In this document: piece by piece, positions 26,278 through 34,812 of the stretch
Layout: each line of letters opens with the position of its first letter
Position numbering within the stretch: position 1 is the first letter of the stretch
Assembly: GCA_963675575.1 (NCBI GenBank)
Contig: OY776378.1
Location: 496,001-560,000 of the forward strand
Source: JAGLOK01 sp963675575
GTDB taxonomy: Bacteria; Bacillota; Clostridia; Christensenellales; UMGS416
Length of the DNA stretch: 64,000 nt
Direction of reading: 5' to 3'
Position numbers and translations under genes: made by a program
Notes under the pieces: model-generated
Told to the model about the DNA's origin: nothing
The model's database searches: none
What the model saw: the letters and a program-made list of their open reading frames with translations, nothing else

Positions 26278-26319
26278 GTTGCAAATGCAACGCAAATTAT
26301 GAAGACAGTGTATTATAAT
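26278..26319 (+). promoter_or_regulatory. Crp/Fnr-type operator and -10 box for the ferredoxin gene
   Basis: GTTGCA-AA-TGCAAC (26278-26291) is a perfect 6-2-6 inverted repeat. TATAAT lies at 26314-26319, placing the start of RNA near 26326, so the operator centre is about 41.5 bases upstream, the standard class II activator position. The site is also just before the regulator's own start codon on the other strand. Confidence 0.6.
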
Positions 26320-26350
26320 ATATATATAAAGTCAAGAAAGGATATTTATA

Positions 26351-27073
26351 ATGAAAAGAAACATTATTAGTATAGATGAAGAAAAGTGCAACGGATGCGG
26401 CATATGCGTGACAGCTTGCCATGAAGGCGCAATACAATTGGTTGATGGAAAGGCAAAGCTTATGACAGAGTCGTATTGCGATGGTTTGGGGGACTGTCTG
26501 CCTGAGTGTCCGACTGGGGCTATTACCATGGAAAATCGAGAGGCACCGGAATATGATGAGGCTGCAGTGAAAGCAAATATGCAAAAGGCAAAAGAAGAAG
26601 AATCCTCTCATGGATGCAGCGGTGGCTGTCCGGGAAGCCAATCGAAATCAATTAGCCGAAAAGAAACGCATCAGACAAAAGTTGAGGAAGTGCCGCAAGC
26701 TCAAGCTTCGGAGCTAGGCCAATGGCCGGTTCAGATAAAACTTTTGCCGGTAAAGGCACCTTATTATGACAATGTCAAACTTCTGATCGCGGCCGACTGT
26801 ACAGCTTTCGCGTACGCAGGTTTGCACAAGGATTTCATAAAAGGCAAGATTACTCTTATTGGCTGCCCGAAACTGGACATGATTGACTATTCGGAAAAGC
26901 TGACAGAAATTCTTAAACAAAACGAAATAAAAAGCATTTCGGTGCTTAGAATGAGCGTTCCCTGCTGTGGAGGCCTTACACATATGGTTAAGAAGGCTAT
27001 AATAAACAGCGGGAAAATGATTCCGTGGGAAGTAACGGTTGTTTCTCCTGATGGAGAAATAATTGATGATTAG
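26351..27073 (+). CDS. 4Fe-4S ferredoxin-type protein with extra C-terminal domain
   Basis: 240 residues. Residues 10-60 hold two ferredoxin cluster motifs: C-N-G-C-G-I-C-V-T-A-C and a second C-x5-C-x3-C-P form (Y-C-D-G-L-G-D-C-L-P-E-C-P). A linker follows with another Cys group (H-G-C-S-G-G-C-P-G). The C-terminal ~110 residues form a separate domain (L-L-I-A-A-D-C-T-A-F, L-I-G-C-P-K-L-D, S-V-P-C-C-G-G-L) with more conserved Cys residues. It probably carries electrons or acts in redox stress defence. It lies beside a Crp/Fnr regulator and 9 bases before a cupin gene. Confidence 0.85.
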   Translation: MKRNIISIDEEKCNGCGICVTACHEGAIQLVDGKAKLMTESYCDGLGDCLPECPTGAITMENREAPEYDEAAVKANMQKAKEEESSHGCSGGCPGSQSKSISRKETHQTKVEEVPQAQASELGQWPVQIKLLPVKAPYYDNVKLLIAADCTAFAYAGLHKDFIKGKITLIGCPKLDMIDYSEKLTEILKQNEIKSISVLRMSVPCCGGLTHMVKKAIINSGKMIPWEVTVVSPDGEIIDD

Positions 27074-27082
27074 GAGGCTTAT

Positions 27083-27403
27083 ATGATAGAAAAAGTTTAT
27101 AATTACTCCGTGCAGCAAAAAGGCATTGTGGAAAAACTAGTGGATACAAAAGATGTATCAATAGCGCATGCCATTGTCGAACCCGATGGAAGTTTTCCAA
27201 AACATACGGCAAACGCAAATGTTAAAATAATTTTGGTGCAAGGAACTCTATCGGCAAAATTCAACGACAATGATGCAAAGCAATATTCAAAAGGAAATAT
27301 CATAAGTGTTCCTGAGGGAACTGAAATGGAGATTAAAAACATCGGAGAAGAAAGCCTCGAATTTTTTGCGATAAAAGCACCTTCACCAACATATAAACCC
27401 TGA
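27083..27403 (+). CDS. Small single-domain cupin protein
   Basis: 106 residues with cupin-type strands (K-I-I-L-V-Q-G-T-L-S-A-K-F and I-I-S-V-P-E-G-T-E-M-E-I). The usual metal histidines are mostly absent; one His is seen in P-K-H-T-A-N-A-N. An AGGAGG site precedes the ATG. It is co-transcribed with the ferredoxin-type gene and probably belongs to the same Crp/Fnr-controlled stress response. The substrate is unknown. Confidence 0.75.
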   Translation: MIEKVYNYSVQQKGIVEKLVDTKDVSIAHAIVEPDGSFPKHTANANVKIILVQGTLSAKFNDNDAKQYSKGNIISVPEGTEMEIKNIGEESLEFFAIKAPSPTYKP

Positions 27404-27413
27404 CAGCATTTTA

Positions 27414-27447
27414 TAAGCCTCTTTCGGATTTCCGATAGGGGCTTTAA
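27414..27447 (+). terminator. Terminator of the ferredoxin-cupin operon
   Basis: A 7-bp outer stem (one G-T pair) and an inner TTTCGG-type stem form a hairpin ending in GGCTTTAATT. The T-run is weak. Confidence 0.55.
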
Positions 27448-27501
27448 TTGTATGGGAGAAAATATGATGATATAATAAATTTAATCCGCAAGGAGGTATT
27501 G

Positions 27502-28065
27502 ATGGATAATCTAAAAAGATGTTCGTGGGCGGAAAATACTACAGATAATATATATATTAATTATCATGATACCCAGTGGGGCGTGCCGTTTTACGATGAA
27601 TATACACTGATTGAGATGCTTATTTTAGAATCTTTTCATGCCGGGCTTTCTTGGCTTATTATATTGAAAAAGAGAGAGAATTTTAGAAAAGCGTTTGATG
27701 ACTATGATTTAGAAAAGATAGCGAATTATAATGATGAGAAACGTAACGAATTGATGGCTGATAAGTCTATAGTCAGAAACAGACTTAAAATCGCAGCCAC
27801 AATAACCAACGCTGGAAAAATAATAGAAATAAAAAAAGAATTTGGATCTTTTAAAGACTATATTTGGAGCTTTACACAAGGCGAAATTATATATAATAAA
27901 GATAATATGTTTCGAGACAGAACAGAGCTTTCAGATAAAATTGCAAAAGACATGAAAAAAAGGGGCATGAAATTTTTAGGTACTGTCACGGTATATGCTT
28001 ATATGCAGGCGGTAGGAATAGTAAACGATCATGAACTTGAGTGCTTTTGCTGTCACGGTCAGTGA
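27502..28065 (+). CDS. tag: DNA-3-methyladenine glycosylase I
   Basis: 187 residues from the ATG at 27502, which has a perfect AAGGAGG 4 bases upstream. It removes 3-methyladenine from alkylated DNA. Seen motifs: the zinc ligands C-S-W at residue 6 and the terminal E-C-F-C-C-H with an internal His (N-Y-H-D-T-Q-W-G), plus the F-H-A-G-L-S-W signature of the base pocket. Single gene between terminators. Confidence 0.93.
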   Translation: MDNLKRCSWAENTTDNIYINYHDTQWGVPFYDEYTLIEMLILESFHAGLSWLIILKKRENFRKAFDDYDLEKIANYNDEKRNELMADKSIVRNRLKIAATITNAGKIIEIKKEFGSFKDYIWSFTQGEIIYNKDNMFRDRTELSDKIAKDMKKRGMKFLGTVTVYAYMQAVGIVNDHELECFCCHGQ

Positions 28066-28211
28066 TAAAGAGTAACATTCGCAATAATCATCGAAGTTGG
28101 AATGGCGAGGCTAAAGGATGATGCTTTTATAGAAAATGGAGTGCTGGCATGCGGCTAATTTTTCTCAAATTAAGGACTGCAAAAAAATGCTTTGAGGGTC
28201 AAAACATATGC

Positions 28212-28240
28212 TTGACTATTATATAGGCATGTGTTATGAT
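28212..28240 (+). promoter_or_regulatory. Promoter of the ilv/leu operon
   Basis: TTGACT (28212-28217), a 17-base spacer and TATGAT (28235-28240) predict RNA start near 28247. The 146 bases between tag and this promoter hold no visible gene. Confidence 0.75.
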
Positions 28241-28246
28241 ATCCGA

Positions 28247-28490
28247 AATCAATAAGGAAGCGATGATGAAGAAAAGTCTTCTGACAGGCGATTAAAGAGA
28301 GCCGATGAATGGTGAAAATCGGTATCGCGGCAGTGGACGGGTCACTTCGGAGCAGTTGCTTTGAAATCAAGTAGAGGCAGCCGGTGAACCCCGATAAAAG
28401 TTTAGGACTTTAAAAGAGTCTGAAGTGGTTTTGCGTGATGCGAAACAAGATAAGTGGTACCGCGAGGTTGAACATAACCGCGTCTTTTCA
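28247..28490 (+). ncRNA. T-box riboswitch of the ilv/leu operon, valine-type specifier
   Basis: Typical T-box order: stem I with AGAGAG (about 28295) and GGTGAAAA, then GTC at 28341-28343 followed by ACTTCGGAG, then the T-box AAGTGGTACCGCG (about 28452-28464), then a terminator hairpin (to about 28482) and TCTTTT. Aligning the specifier loop with the glycine T-box in this same window (GGC then GTTCTGGAG) puts GTC, a valine codon, in the specifier position. The TGGT bulge would pair with discriminator A, as tRNA-Val has. Uncharged tRNA-Val would let RNA polymerase read into ilvN. Confidence 0.88.
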
Positions 28491-28588
28491 TTAATAGGTG
28501 AAAAGTGCGCGTTTTTTTTATATAATTTGATATATAAAAATATAATTGCTTAAATAAATCGCGAAAAAAGTGAGAAAGGGGACAATCG

Positions 28589-29077
28589 ATGCAGCTAAGA
28601 GTAATATCATTAATTGTTTCAAACAAATCAGGAGTGCTTAACAGGATATCTGGACTTATCGGACGCAGGGGATACAATATTGAAAACATTACTGTCGGAG
28701 TAACATCTGATCCGGATTTGTCCAGAATGACAATTATGGTAGAAGCCGATGAAAGCAGACTGGAGCAGGTTATTAAACAGTTGGACAAACTCATCGATGT
28801 AAAAAAAATTATTTATATTCCGCAGGAAAATGGAACTTTCAGGGAACTTGCATTGGTAAAAGTCCACTCAAACAATGACAACAGAATGAAAGTGATGAAT
28901 GTTGTAAATAATTATAGCGGTACGGTGCTTGATATAGGCAGCGATACTGCGACAGTACAACTTACGGGAACAACAGAAATTATTGACAGTGCGATTTCAG
29001 AACTAAAAGAATATGGTATATTTGAAATCGCAAGAACGGGAATAACCGCATTAGAACGCGGAGATAAAAATTTATAA
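28589..29077 (+). CDS. ilvN: Acetolactate synthase small (regulatory) subunit
   Basis: 162 residues. An N-terminal ACT domain (S-N-K-S-G-V-L-N-R-I-S-G-L, G-Y-N-I-E-N-I-T-V) binds valine for feedback control, and the C-terminal ALS_ss domain follows. It activates and regulates the IlvB catalytic subunit, whose gene is unusually at the far end of the operon, eight genes on. The AAAGGGG site fits the ATG. Confidence 0.93.
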   Translation: MQLRVISLIVSNKSGVLNRISGLIGRRGYNIENITVGVTSDPDLSRMTIMVEADESRLEQVIKQLDKLIDVKKIIYIPQENGTFRELALVKVHSNNDNRMKVMNVVNNYSGTVLDIGSDTATVQLTGTTEIIDSAISELKEYGIFEIARTGITALERGDKNL

Positions 29078-29097
29078 ACTTTTTCGGAGGAAATAAA

Positions 29098-30105
29098 ATG
29101 GCTAAATTATACTATCAGGAAGATTGTAAAAAAGAAAAACTACTTGGCAAAACGATTGCAGTTATCGGCTACGGCTCACAGGGGCATGCTCATGCAAACA
29201 ATCTGCACGAGTCAGGACATGATGTAATTGTTGGTCTTTATGAAGGATCTGCATCATGGGAAAAGGCAGAAGCAAAGGGGCTCAAAGTGGCAGTGGCTGC
29301 TGACGCAGTAAAGCAGGCAGACGTAATCGTAATGCTTGTAAACGATGAAAAAATGGCTTCAATCTATGACGCATCGGTAAAACCAAACCTAAAAGCCGGG
29401 CAGTATTTAATGTTTGCTCACGGGTTTAACATTCACTTCGGACAAATTGTTCCGCCTAAAGATGTAAATGTGTTCATGGTTGCACCAAAAGGACCGGGAC
29501 ATACAGTGCGCTCACAGTATACACAGGGACGCGGCGTTCCTTGCTTGGTTGCAGTACAGCAAGATCCGTCTGGTGACACAATGGAAATTGGCTTGGCATA
29601 TGCCGAAGGAATCGGCGGAGCACGCGCGGGCATTTTGCAGACAACATTTAGGGAAGAAACAGAAACAGATCTTTTCGGTGAACAGGCTGTTTTATGCGGC
29701 GGGGTAACTGAGCTTATGAAAGCCGGATTTGACACATTGGTTGAAGCGGGATATGAGCCAGAAAGCGCATATTTTGAGTGTTTGCACGAGATGAAGCTTA
29801 TTATCGACATGGTAAACGAAGGCGGTCTTGCACTGATGCGTTATTCAATCAGCGACACTGCTGAATACGGAGACTATCAGATAGGCAGAAGAATCATCAC
29901 AGAAGAAACACGCAAAGAGATGAAAAAAGTTTTGCAAGAAATTCAAGAAGGTGATTTTGCCCGCAACTGGATTTTGGAAAACAAAGCAGGCAGACCCAAC
30001 TTTAATGCAAGGCGCAGGCTTGAAGCTGAGCACCCAATCGAAAAAGTTGGCGCAGAGCTTCGCAAGATGATGCCTTGGCAAAAAGACTCAAAAAGCCAAG
30101 AGTAG
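29098..30105 (+). CDS. ilvC: Ketol-acid reductoisomerase
   Basis: 335 residues, class I short form. The Rossmann motif G-Y-G-S-Q-G-H-A-H-A starts near residue 25, and the knotted C-terminal domain carries the metal-site stretch L-F-G-E-Q-A-V-L-C-G-G. It converts acetolactate or acetohydroxybutyrate to the dihydroxy acids of valine and isoleucine synthesis. Second gene of the T-box operon. Confidence 0.96.
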   Translation: MAKLYYQEDCKKEKLLGKTIAVIGYGSQGHAHANNLHESGHDVIVGLYEGSASWEKAEAKGLKVAVAADAVKQADVIVMLVNDEKMASIYDASVKPNLKAGQYLMFAHGFNIHFGQIVPPKDVNVFMVAPKGPGHTVRSQYTQGRGVPCLVAVQQDPSGDTMEIGLAYAEGIGGARAGILQTTFREETETDLFGEQAVLCGGVTELMKAGFDTLVEAGYEPESAYFECLHEMKLIIDMVNEGGLALMRYSISDTAEYGDYQIGRRIITEETRKEMKKVLQEIQEGDFARNWILENKAGRPNFNARRRLEAEHPIEKVGAELRKMMPWQKDSKSQE

Positions 30106-30195
30106 AATAAAAGGCTAAAAAAATATTTTGAACTTAATTTATAAGCAGAATAATTGCTTTATTATTTGGAGCATAAAAAAATGGAGAGGAGCCTT

Positions 30196-31767
30196 ATGCA
30201 AAAAGTATATATATTCGATTCAGCATTAAGAGACGGAGCGCAGGCAAAAGGCATCTCCTATTCTCTTGAAGACAAGCTGCACATGCTAAGGGTGCTTGAC
30301 GAAGCTGGTGTGGACTACATTGAAGCCGGTAATCCCGCGTCAAATCCTAAAGAACGAGCCTTTTTTGAAGAAGCCAAGAAAGTTTCGCTCAAAAACGCAA
30401 TGCTTACGGCATTTGGCAGTACACGCTATAAAGATACAAATGTGAAAGAGGACGCAGGGGTAAAGGCGCTATTGTCCGCAGACACACCCTGTGTAGCTAT
30501 TTTCGGCAAAGCTTGGGATCTTCATGTGACCGATGTTTTGGGAACAACTCTTGAAGAAAATCTTGCTATGGTTCGCGAAACTTTAAGATATTTTAAAGAC
30601 CAAGGCAAGGAAGTGGTTTTTGACGCCGAGCATTTCTTTGATGGCTATAAAGCCAACAAAGCTTACGCACTGGATGTCTTAAAAGCGGCCTGCGAAGGCG
30701 GGGCTGATGTGGTGGTTTTGTGTGATACAAACGGCGGAACCATGGTGCATGAAGTGGAAGAATCGGTAACAGCAGCGATGGAAGTTGTCAATGTGATGCT
30801 TGGCATTCACTGTCATAACGATGCAGAGCTGGCTGTTGCAAATTCTTTAGCGGCCGTACGATGCGGAGCGCGACATGTTCAGGGAACTTTTTTGGGCTAT
30901 GGAGAGCGCTGTGGAAACGCGCGGCTCACATCCATTATCCCAAATCTTCAGCTAAAGATGGGGTACGAATGCGTAACGGATAAGCAGATGAAGAATCTTT
31001 TTGAAATCTCGAGACAAGCGTCTGAGATTTCCAATATGGTTTTTGATGAAAAACTGCCCTATGTGGGAAGTGATGCTTTTGCTCACAAAGGCGGAATGCA
31101 CATAGATGGCATCAGAAAAGCAAAGGGGTCTTTCGAACATATTGATCCTTCGCTTGTTGGAAACGAACGAGAGTTTTTGCTTTCAGAAATCGCTGGGAAA
31201 AGCGCAATGGCAATCAAGCTTAAAGATCAGTTTCCGGAAGTTGCGGAAGACAATGTAAAAGTTCGCGAGCTTATGACAAAGATTAAGCAGATGGAAAACG
31301 AGGGCTATAGTTTCGAAGGCGCTGAAGGCAGCTTTGATTTATTCGTTAAAAAAGAGCTTAAAATTCACGAGCCCACGTTTAAAATGCTTCACTATAGGAT
31401 AAGTGATGAACCGAAAGTTGAGGATTCATTCAAATCTTGCGCGATTGTAAAGCTCAAGGTTAAAGACAAAGAAATAATGACCGCGGCAGAAGGAAACGGA
31501 CCAGTAAACGCATTGGATTTGGCCATTAAGAAAGCGCTTATCGATACTTTTCCGACTTTGGCAGATGTCACGCTTACCGATTATAAGGTCCGTGTACTAA
31601 ACTCGAAAGCGGCAACCGCTGCGACTGTTCGCGTTATTATTGAATCCAGCGACGGCGAAGAAAGCTGGACGACGCTTGGAGTGTCAAGCGATGTTATAGA
31701 AGCCAGCTTGCTTGCACTTATTGATTCAATAGACTATAAGTTACTTAACATAGATAAGGAGAAATAA
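30196..31767 (+). CDS. cimA: (R)-citramalate synthase
   Basis: 523 residues from the ATG at 30196 (AGGAG upstream); ATG 30181 is a weaker choice. The HMGL-type barrel opens F-D-S-A-L-R-D-G-A-Q and has H-C-H-N-D-A-E-L-A-V. A LeuA-type dimer or allosteric domain forms the C terminus. The opening S-L-E-D-K-L with Y-I-E-A-G-N-P-A-S-N-P fits the citramalate branch rather than 2-isopropylmalate synthase. It condenses pyruvate and acetyl-CoA. LeuC, LeuD and LeuB, next in the operon, would turn citramalate into 2-oxobutyrate for isoleucine. Feedback inhibition by isoleucine is known in the family. Confidence 0.88.
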   Translation: MQKVYIFDSALRDGAQAKGISYSLEDKLHMLRVLDEAGVDYIEAGNPASNPKERAFFEEAKKVSLKNAMLTAFGSTRYKDTNVKEDAGVKALLSADTPCVAIFGKAWDLHVTDVLGTTLEENLAMVRETLRYFKDQGKEVVFDAEHFFDGYKANKAYALDVLKAACEGGADVVVLCDTNGGTMVHEVEESVTAAMEVVNVMLGIHCHNDAELAVANSLAAVRCGARHVQGTFLGYGERCGNARLTSIIPNLQLKMGYECVTDKQMKNLFEISRQASEISNMVFDEKLPYVGSDAFAHKGGMHIDGIRKAKGSFEHIDPSLVGNEREFLLSEIAGKSAMAIKLKDQFPEVAEDNVKVRELMTKIKQMENEGYSFEGAEGSFDLFVKKELKIHEPTFKMLHYRISDEPKVEDSFKSCAIVKLKVKDKEIMTAAEGNGPVNALDLAIKKALIDTFPTLADVTLTDYKVRVLNSKAATAATVRVIIESSDGEESWTTLGVSSDVIEASLLALIDSIDYKLLNIDKEK

Positions 31768-31769
31768 TT

Positions 31770-33032
31770 ATGGGTATGACCATGACGCAAAAAATCCTTG
31801 CGGCGCACTGCGGGGAAAAAGAGGTACAGGCGGGTCAGTTTGTAAACTGCGACTTGGACTTGGTTTTGGGAAATGATATAACAACGCCCGTTGCTATAAA
31901 AGAATTTGAAAAGATGGGCTTGAGCAAAGTTTTTGACAGAAACAAGGTCGCGATAGTTCCTGACCACTTTACGCCAAACAAAGATATCGCAGCTGCCGAG
32001 CAATGCAAATGCGTAAGAGAGTTCGCAATAGGACTTGATATCGAAAACTATTTCGAAGTTGGCGAATTGGGAATTGAGCATGCACTTCTTCCCGAAAAGG
32101 GATTAGTAATCGCGGGCGACGTTGTAATCGGCGCGGATTCGCACACATGTACATATGGCGCTTTAGGCGCTTTTTCAACAGGAATAGGTTCAACAGATAT
32201 GGCGGCGGGAATGGCTACAGGCAAAGCCTGGTTTAAAGTACCTTCGGCTATAAAGTTTAATCTAAGCGGAAGCTTTGTAAAGAAAGTAAGCGGCAAAGAT
32301 TTAATATTGCACATCATAGGAATGATTGGCGTTGACGGCGCTCTTTATAAATCGATGGAGTTTACAGGCGAAGGAGTTGCCTCGCTTACCATGGATGACA
32401 GATTCACTGTTGCTAATATGGCAATTGAAGCAGGTGCTAAAAACGGCATTTTCCCTGTGGATGACAAGACCTTGGATTATATAAAAGAGCATTCCGACCG
32501 CAAACCAAAAGTATTTGAAGCGGATGCCGATGCGGAATATGAGAAAGTTTACGAAATAGATTTGTCGACTATTGATTATACAGTTTCCTGCCCTCATCTT
32601 CCCGAAAACGCGCGTCCTGCTTCCGAACTATCCGATATTAAAATCGACCAGTCCGTAATCGGTTCATGCACAAACGGCAGAATAACCGACATTGAAGCAG
32701 CGGCTAATATACTTAAAGGTCGCAAGGTCAAAAAAGGTGTACGCACAATCATTTTCCCGGCGACTCAGAAGATATATCTTGAGGCAATGGAAAAAGGATA
32801 TTTCAAAACGCTCGTTGAAGCCGGATGCGTAATTTCCGCACCGACATGCGGACCTTGCTTAGGCGGACATATGGGAGTTCTCGCGGCGGGCGAAAGAGCC
32901 ATATCCACCACCAACCGAAACTTTGTGGGACGCATGGGACATGTGGACAGCGAAGTATACCTTGCAAGCCCGGCAGTTGCCGCGGCAAGTGCTGTAACGG
33001 GAAGAATATCCACTCCCGAAGAACTTGATTAA
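31770..33032 (+). CDS. leuC: 3-isopropylmalate / citramalate dehydratase large subunit
   Basis: 420 residues, the short form typical of archaea and Clostridia. Fe-S ligands lie in S-C-T-N-G-R and C-G-P-C-L-G-G-H. The G-A-D-S-H-T-C-T-Y-G-A-L-G motif is present. It partners LeuD to isomerise isopropylmalate or citramalate. It starts 3 bases after cimA. Confidence 0.95.
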   Translation: MGMTMTQKILAAHCGEKEVQAGQFVNCDLDLVLGNDITTPVAIKEFEKMGLSKVFDRNKVAIVPDHFTPNKDIAAAEQCKCVREFAIGLDIENYFEVGELGIEHALLPEKGLVIAGDVVIGADSHTCTYGALGAFSTGIGSTDMAAGMATGKAWFKVPSAIKFNLSGSFVKKVSGKDLILHIIGMIGVDGALYKSMEFTGEGVASLTMDDRFTVANMAIEAGAKNGIFPVDDKTLDYIKEHSDRKPKVFEADADAEYEKVYEIDLSTIDYTVSCPHLPENARPASELSDIKIDQSVIGSCTNGRITDIEAAANILKGRKVKKGVRTIIFPATQKIYLEAMEKGYFKTLVEAGCVISAPTCGPCLGGHMGVLAAGERAISTTNRNFVGRMGHVDSEVYLASPAVAAASAVTGRISTPEELD

Positions 33033-33043
33033 GGAGATACATA

Positions 33044-33544
33044 ATGAAATTAAAAGGAAATGTATTTAAATATGGAGATCACGTTGATACCGACGTAATA
33101 ATTCCCGCGAAATATCTTAACACTGCGGATCCGATGGAACTGGCAAAGCACTGCATGGAAGACATCGACACTTCCTATGCAGGCAAGGTAAAACCCGGTG
33201 ACATAATTGTTGCAGGCGTAAACTTTGGCTGCGGCTCATCTCGTGAACATGCGCCTCTTGCCATAAAAGGCAGTGGGGCAAGCTGTATCATTGCAAAGAC
33301 TTTCGCCCGTATTTTCTTTAGAAATGCGATAAATATTGGTCTTCCTATATTGGAATGTCCGGAAGCTGTTGAAGGAATATCCGATGGTGATGCTGTGGAA
33401 GTGGACACGGACACAGGAGTTATAACCAATGTAACCACAGGCAAAAAGTTTAACGCACAGCCCTTCCCACCGTTCTTGCAGAATATTATTGTATCAGGCG
33501 GATTGGTGAATGCTATAGCCAAAGAAAAGAGTGGCGCAAAATGA
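33044..33544 (+). CDS. leuD: 3-isopropylmalate / citramalate dehydratase small subunit
   Basis: 166 residues, swivelling domain of the LeuCD isomerase, with D-T-D-V-I-I-P-A-K-Y and N-F-G-C-G-S-S-R-E-H-A-P. Its stop overlaps the leuB start, so translation is coupled. Confidence 0.95.
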   Translation: MKLKGNVFKYGDHVDTDVIIPAKYLNTADPMELAKHCMEDIDTSYAGKVKPGDIIVAGVNFGCGSSREHAPLAIKGSGASCIIAKTFARIFFRNAINIGLPILECPEAVEGISDGDAVEVDTDTGVITNVTTGKKFNAQPFPPFLQNIIVSGGLVNAIAKEKSGAK

Positions 33545-34605
33545 AATATAATATAGCTGTAATAAAAGGCGATGGGATAGGCCCTGAAGTTGTTGACCAA
33601 ACAATCAGGGTGCTTGACATTGTTGCTGATAAATTTGGATTTGAATTGGATTATAAATATTATCTTGCAGGCGGATGCGCGATTGATGAAAAAGGCATGC
33701 CTCTGCCGCAGGAAACTGTTGACGGAGCAAAGGCTTCAGACGCGGTGCTATTAGGCGCTGTTGGTGGAGAAAAGTGGGACAAGCTGGGCAGCGACATGCG
33801 CCCTGAAAACGCTCTTTTAGGTCTTCGCGGAGAGTTAGGGCTCTTTGCAAACCTTCGCCCGGCAGTGCTTTTTCCGGAACTTGCGGATGCGTGTCCTCTT
33901 AAGCCTTCTCTGCTTGAGAATGGCTTGGACATTTTGGTGGTTCGTGAGCTTACCGGCGGAATATATTTCGGCAAAAAAGGCCGCGAAGCTGATAATTCCA
34001 GCGGATATGACACAATGTACTACAGCAAACCGGAGGTTGTAAGAATTGCGAAAGTGGCATTTGAAGCCGCTATGAAGCGCAACAAAAAATTGGTTAGCGT
34101 GGACAAAGCAAACGTGCTTGAAAACTCACGTGTATGGAGAGCGGCGGTAGAAGAGCTTGCCAAAGAGTATCCGGAGGTTACGCAGACAAACATGTATGTG
34201 GATAACGCCGCGATGCAGCTTGTGCGCAATCCAAATCAGTTTGATGTAATCGTAACAGGCAATATGTTCGGAGATATTCTCTCTGATGAAGCCGCAATGA
34301 TAACGGGCTCAATAGGAATGCTTCCTTCAGCCAGCTTGGCCGAAGGCAAGATGGGAATGTATGAACCCGTACATGGCTCAGCTCCTGACATCGCAGGAAG
34401 AGGCATAGCAAATCCGATGGCGACAATAATGTCAGCTGCAATGATGCTTCGTTATTCTTTAGACCAAAATGAAGCAGCAGATGCTATAGAGGCGGCCGTA
34501 AAAGCTACTCTCGCATCAGGAGCAAGAACAGGCGACATTGCGCTCGAAGGCGAAAAAACATTAGGCACGGTAGAAATAACAGACGTAGTTATTTCCAACC
34601 TGTAA
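33541..34605 (+). CDS. leuB: 3-isopropylmalate dehydrogenase
   Basis: 354 residues. It starts with K-G-D-G-I-G-P-E and has the catalytic signature N-M-F-G-D-I-L-S-D-E-A and the H-G-S-A-P-D-I-A-G NAD-site motif. It oxidises 3-isopropylmalate or, after CimA and LeuCD, methylmalate to give 2-oxobutyrate. No leuA is in the operon, so leucine synthesis would need leuA elsewhere. Confidence 0.95.
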   Translation: MKYNIAVIKGDGIGPEVVDQTIRVLDIVADKFGFELDYKYYLAGGCAIDEKGMPLPQETVDGAKASDAVLLGAVGGEKWDKLGSDMRPENALLGLRGELGLFANLRPAVLFPELADACPLKPSLLENGLDILVVRELTGGIYFGKKGREADNSSGYDTMYYSKPEVVRIAKVAFEAAMKRNKKLVSVDKANVLENSRVWRAAVEELAKEYPEVTQTNMYVDNAAMQLVRNPNQFDVIVTGNMFGDILSDEAAMITGSIGMLPSASLAEGKMGMYEPVHGSAPDIAGRGIANPMATIMSAAMMLRYSLDQNEAADAIEAAVKATLASGARTGDIALEGEKTLGTVEITDVVISNL

Positions 34606-34647
34606 CCTCCGCCTCCCAGGGCATATACTTTTAAAAACAAAAATTAA

Positions 34648-34681
34648 GCAGCATTTTCGACACATGTGTCGAAAATGCTGC
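34648..34681. repeat. 34-bp perfect palindrome in the leuB-ilvD spacer
   Basis: Two 17-base arms meet at 34664/34665 with no loop. No T-run follows, so it is not a simple terminator. In mRNA it would make a very stable hairpin that could protect or cut the transcript and set ilvD-ilvB levels apart from the upstream genes. The spacer is 207 bases long, the longest in this operon. Confidence 0.8.
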
Positions 34682-34788
34682 ACTTAGCAATATAAAGCAG
34701 TAAACAAGCGCGATTTTAAAAAATTCATGAGCAAAGCAAATTTTTTTTAAACTCGCAAGACTCTCGACGACGAACGAGTTCGGAGTCG

Positions 34789-34811
34789 AAAAAACACCAA
34801 AGGTGGTTTTT
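34789..34811 (+). promoter_or_regulatory. Hairpin with T-tract over the ilvD ribosome binding site
   Basis: CACC and GGTG arms extended by A/T pairs (34789-34797 with about 34801-34810, one bulged G) enclose AAA and end in TTTTTT. The AGGTGG ribosome binding site of ilvD is in the 3' arm. It may act as an attenuator or limit translation. Confidence 0.45.
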
Positions 34812-34812
34812 T

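Noticed and set aside
28320..28330. ATC (isoleucine) as T-box specifier at 28324-28326
   Set aside because: Alignment to the glycine T-box of the same window puts GTC at 28341-28343 in the specifier loop. ATC is too far upstream.
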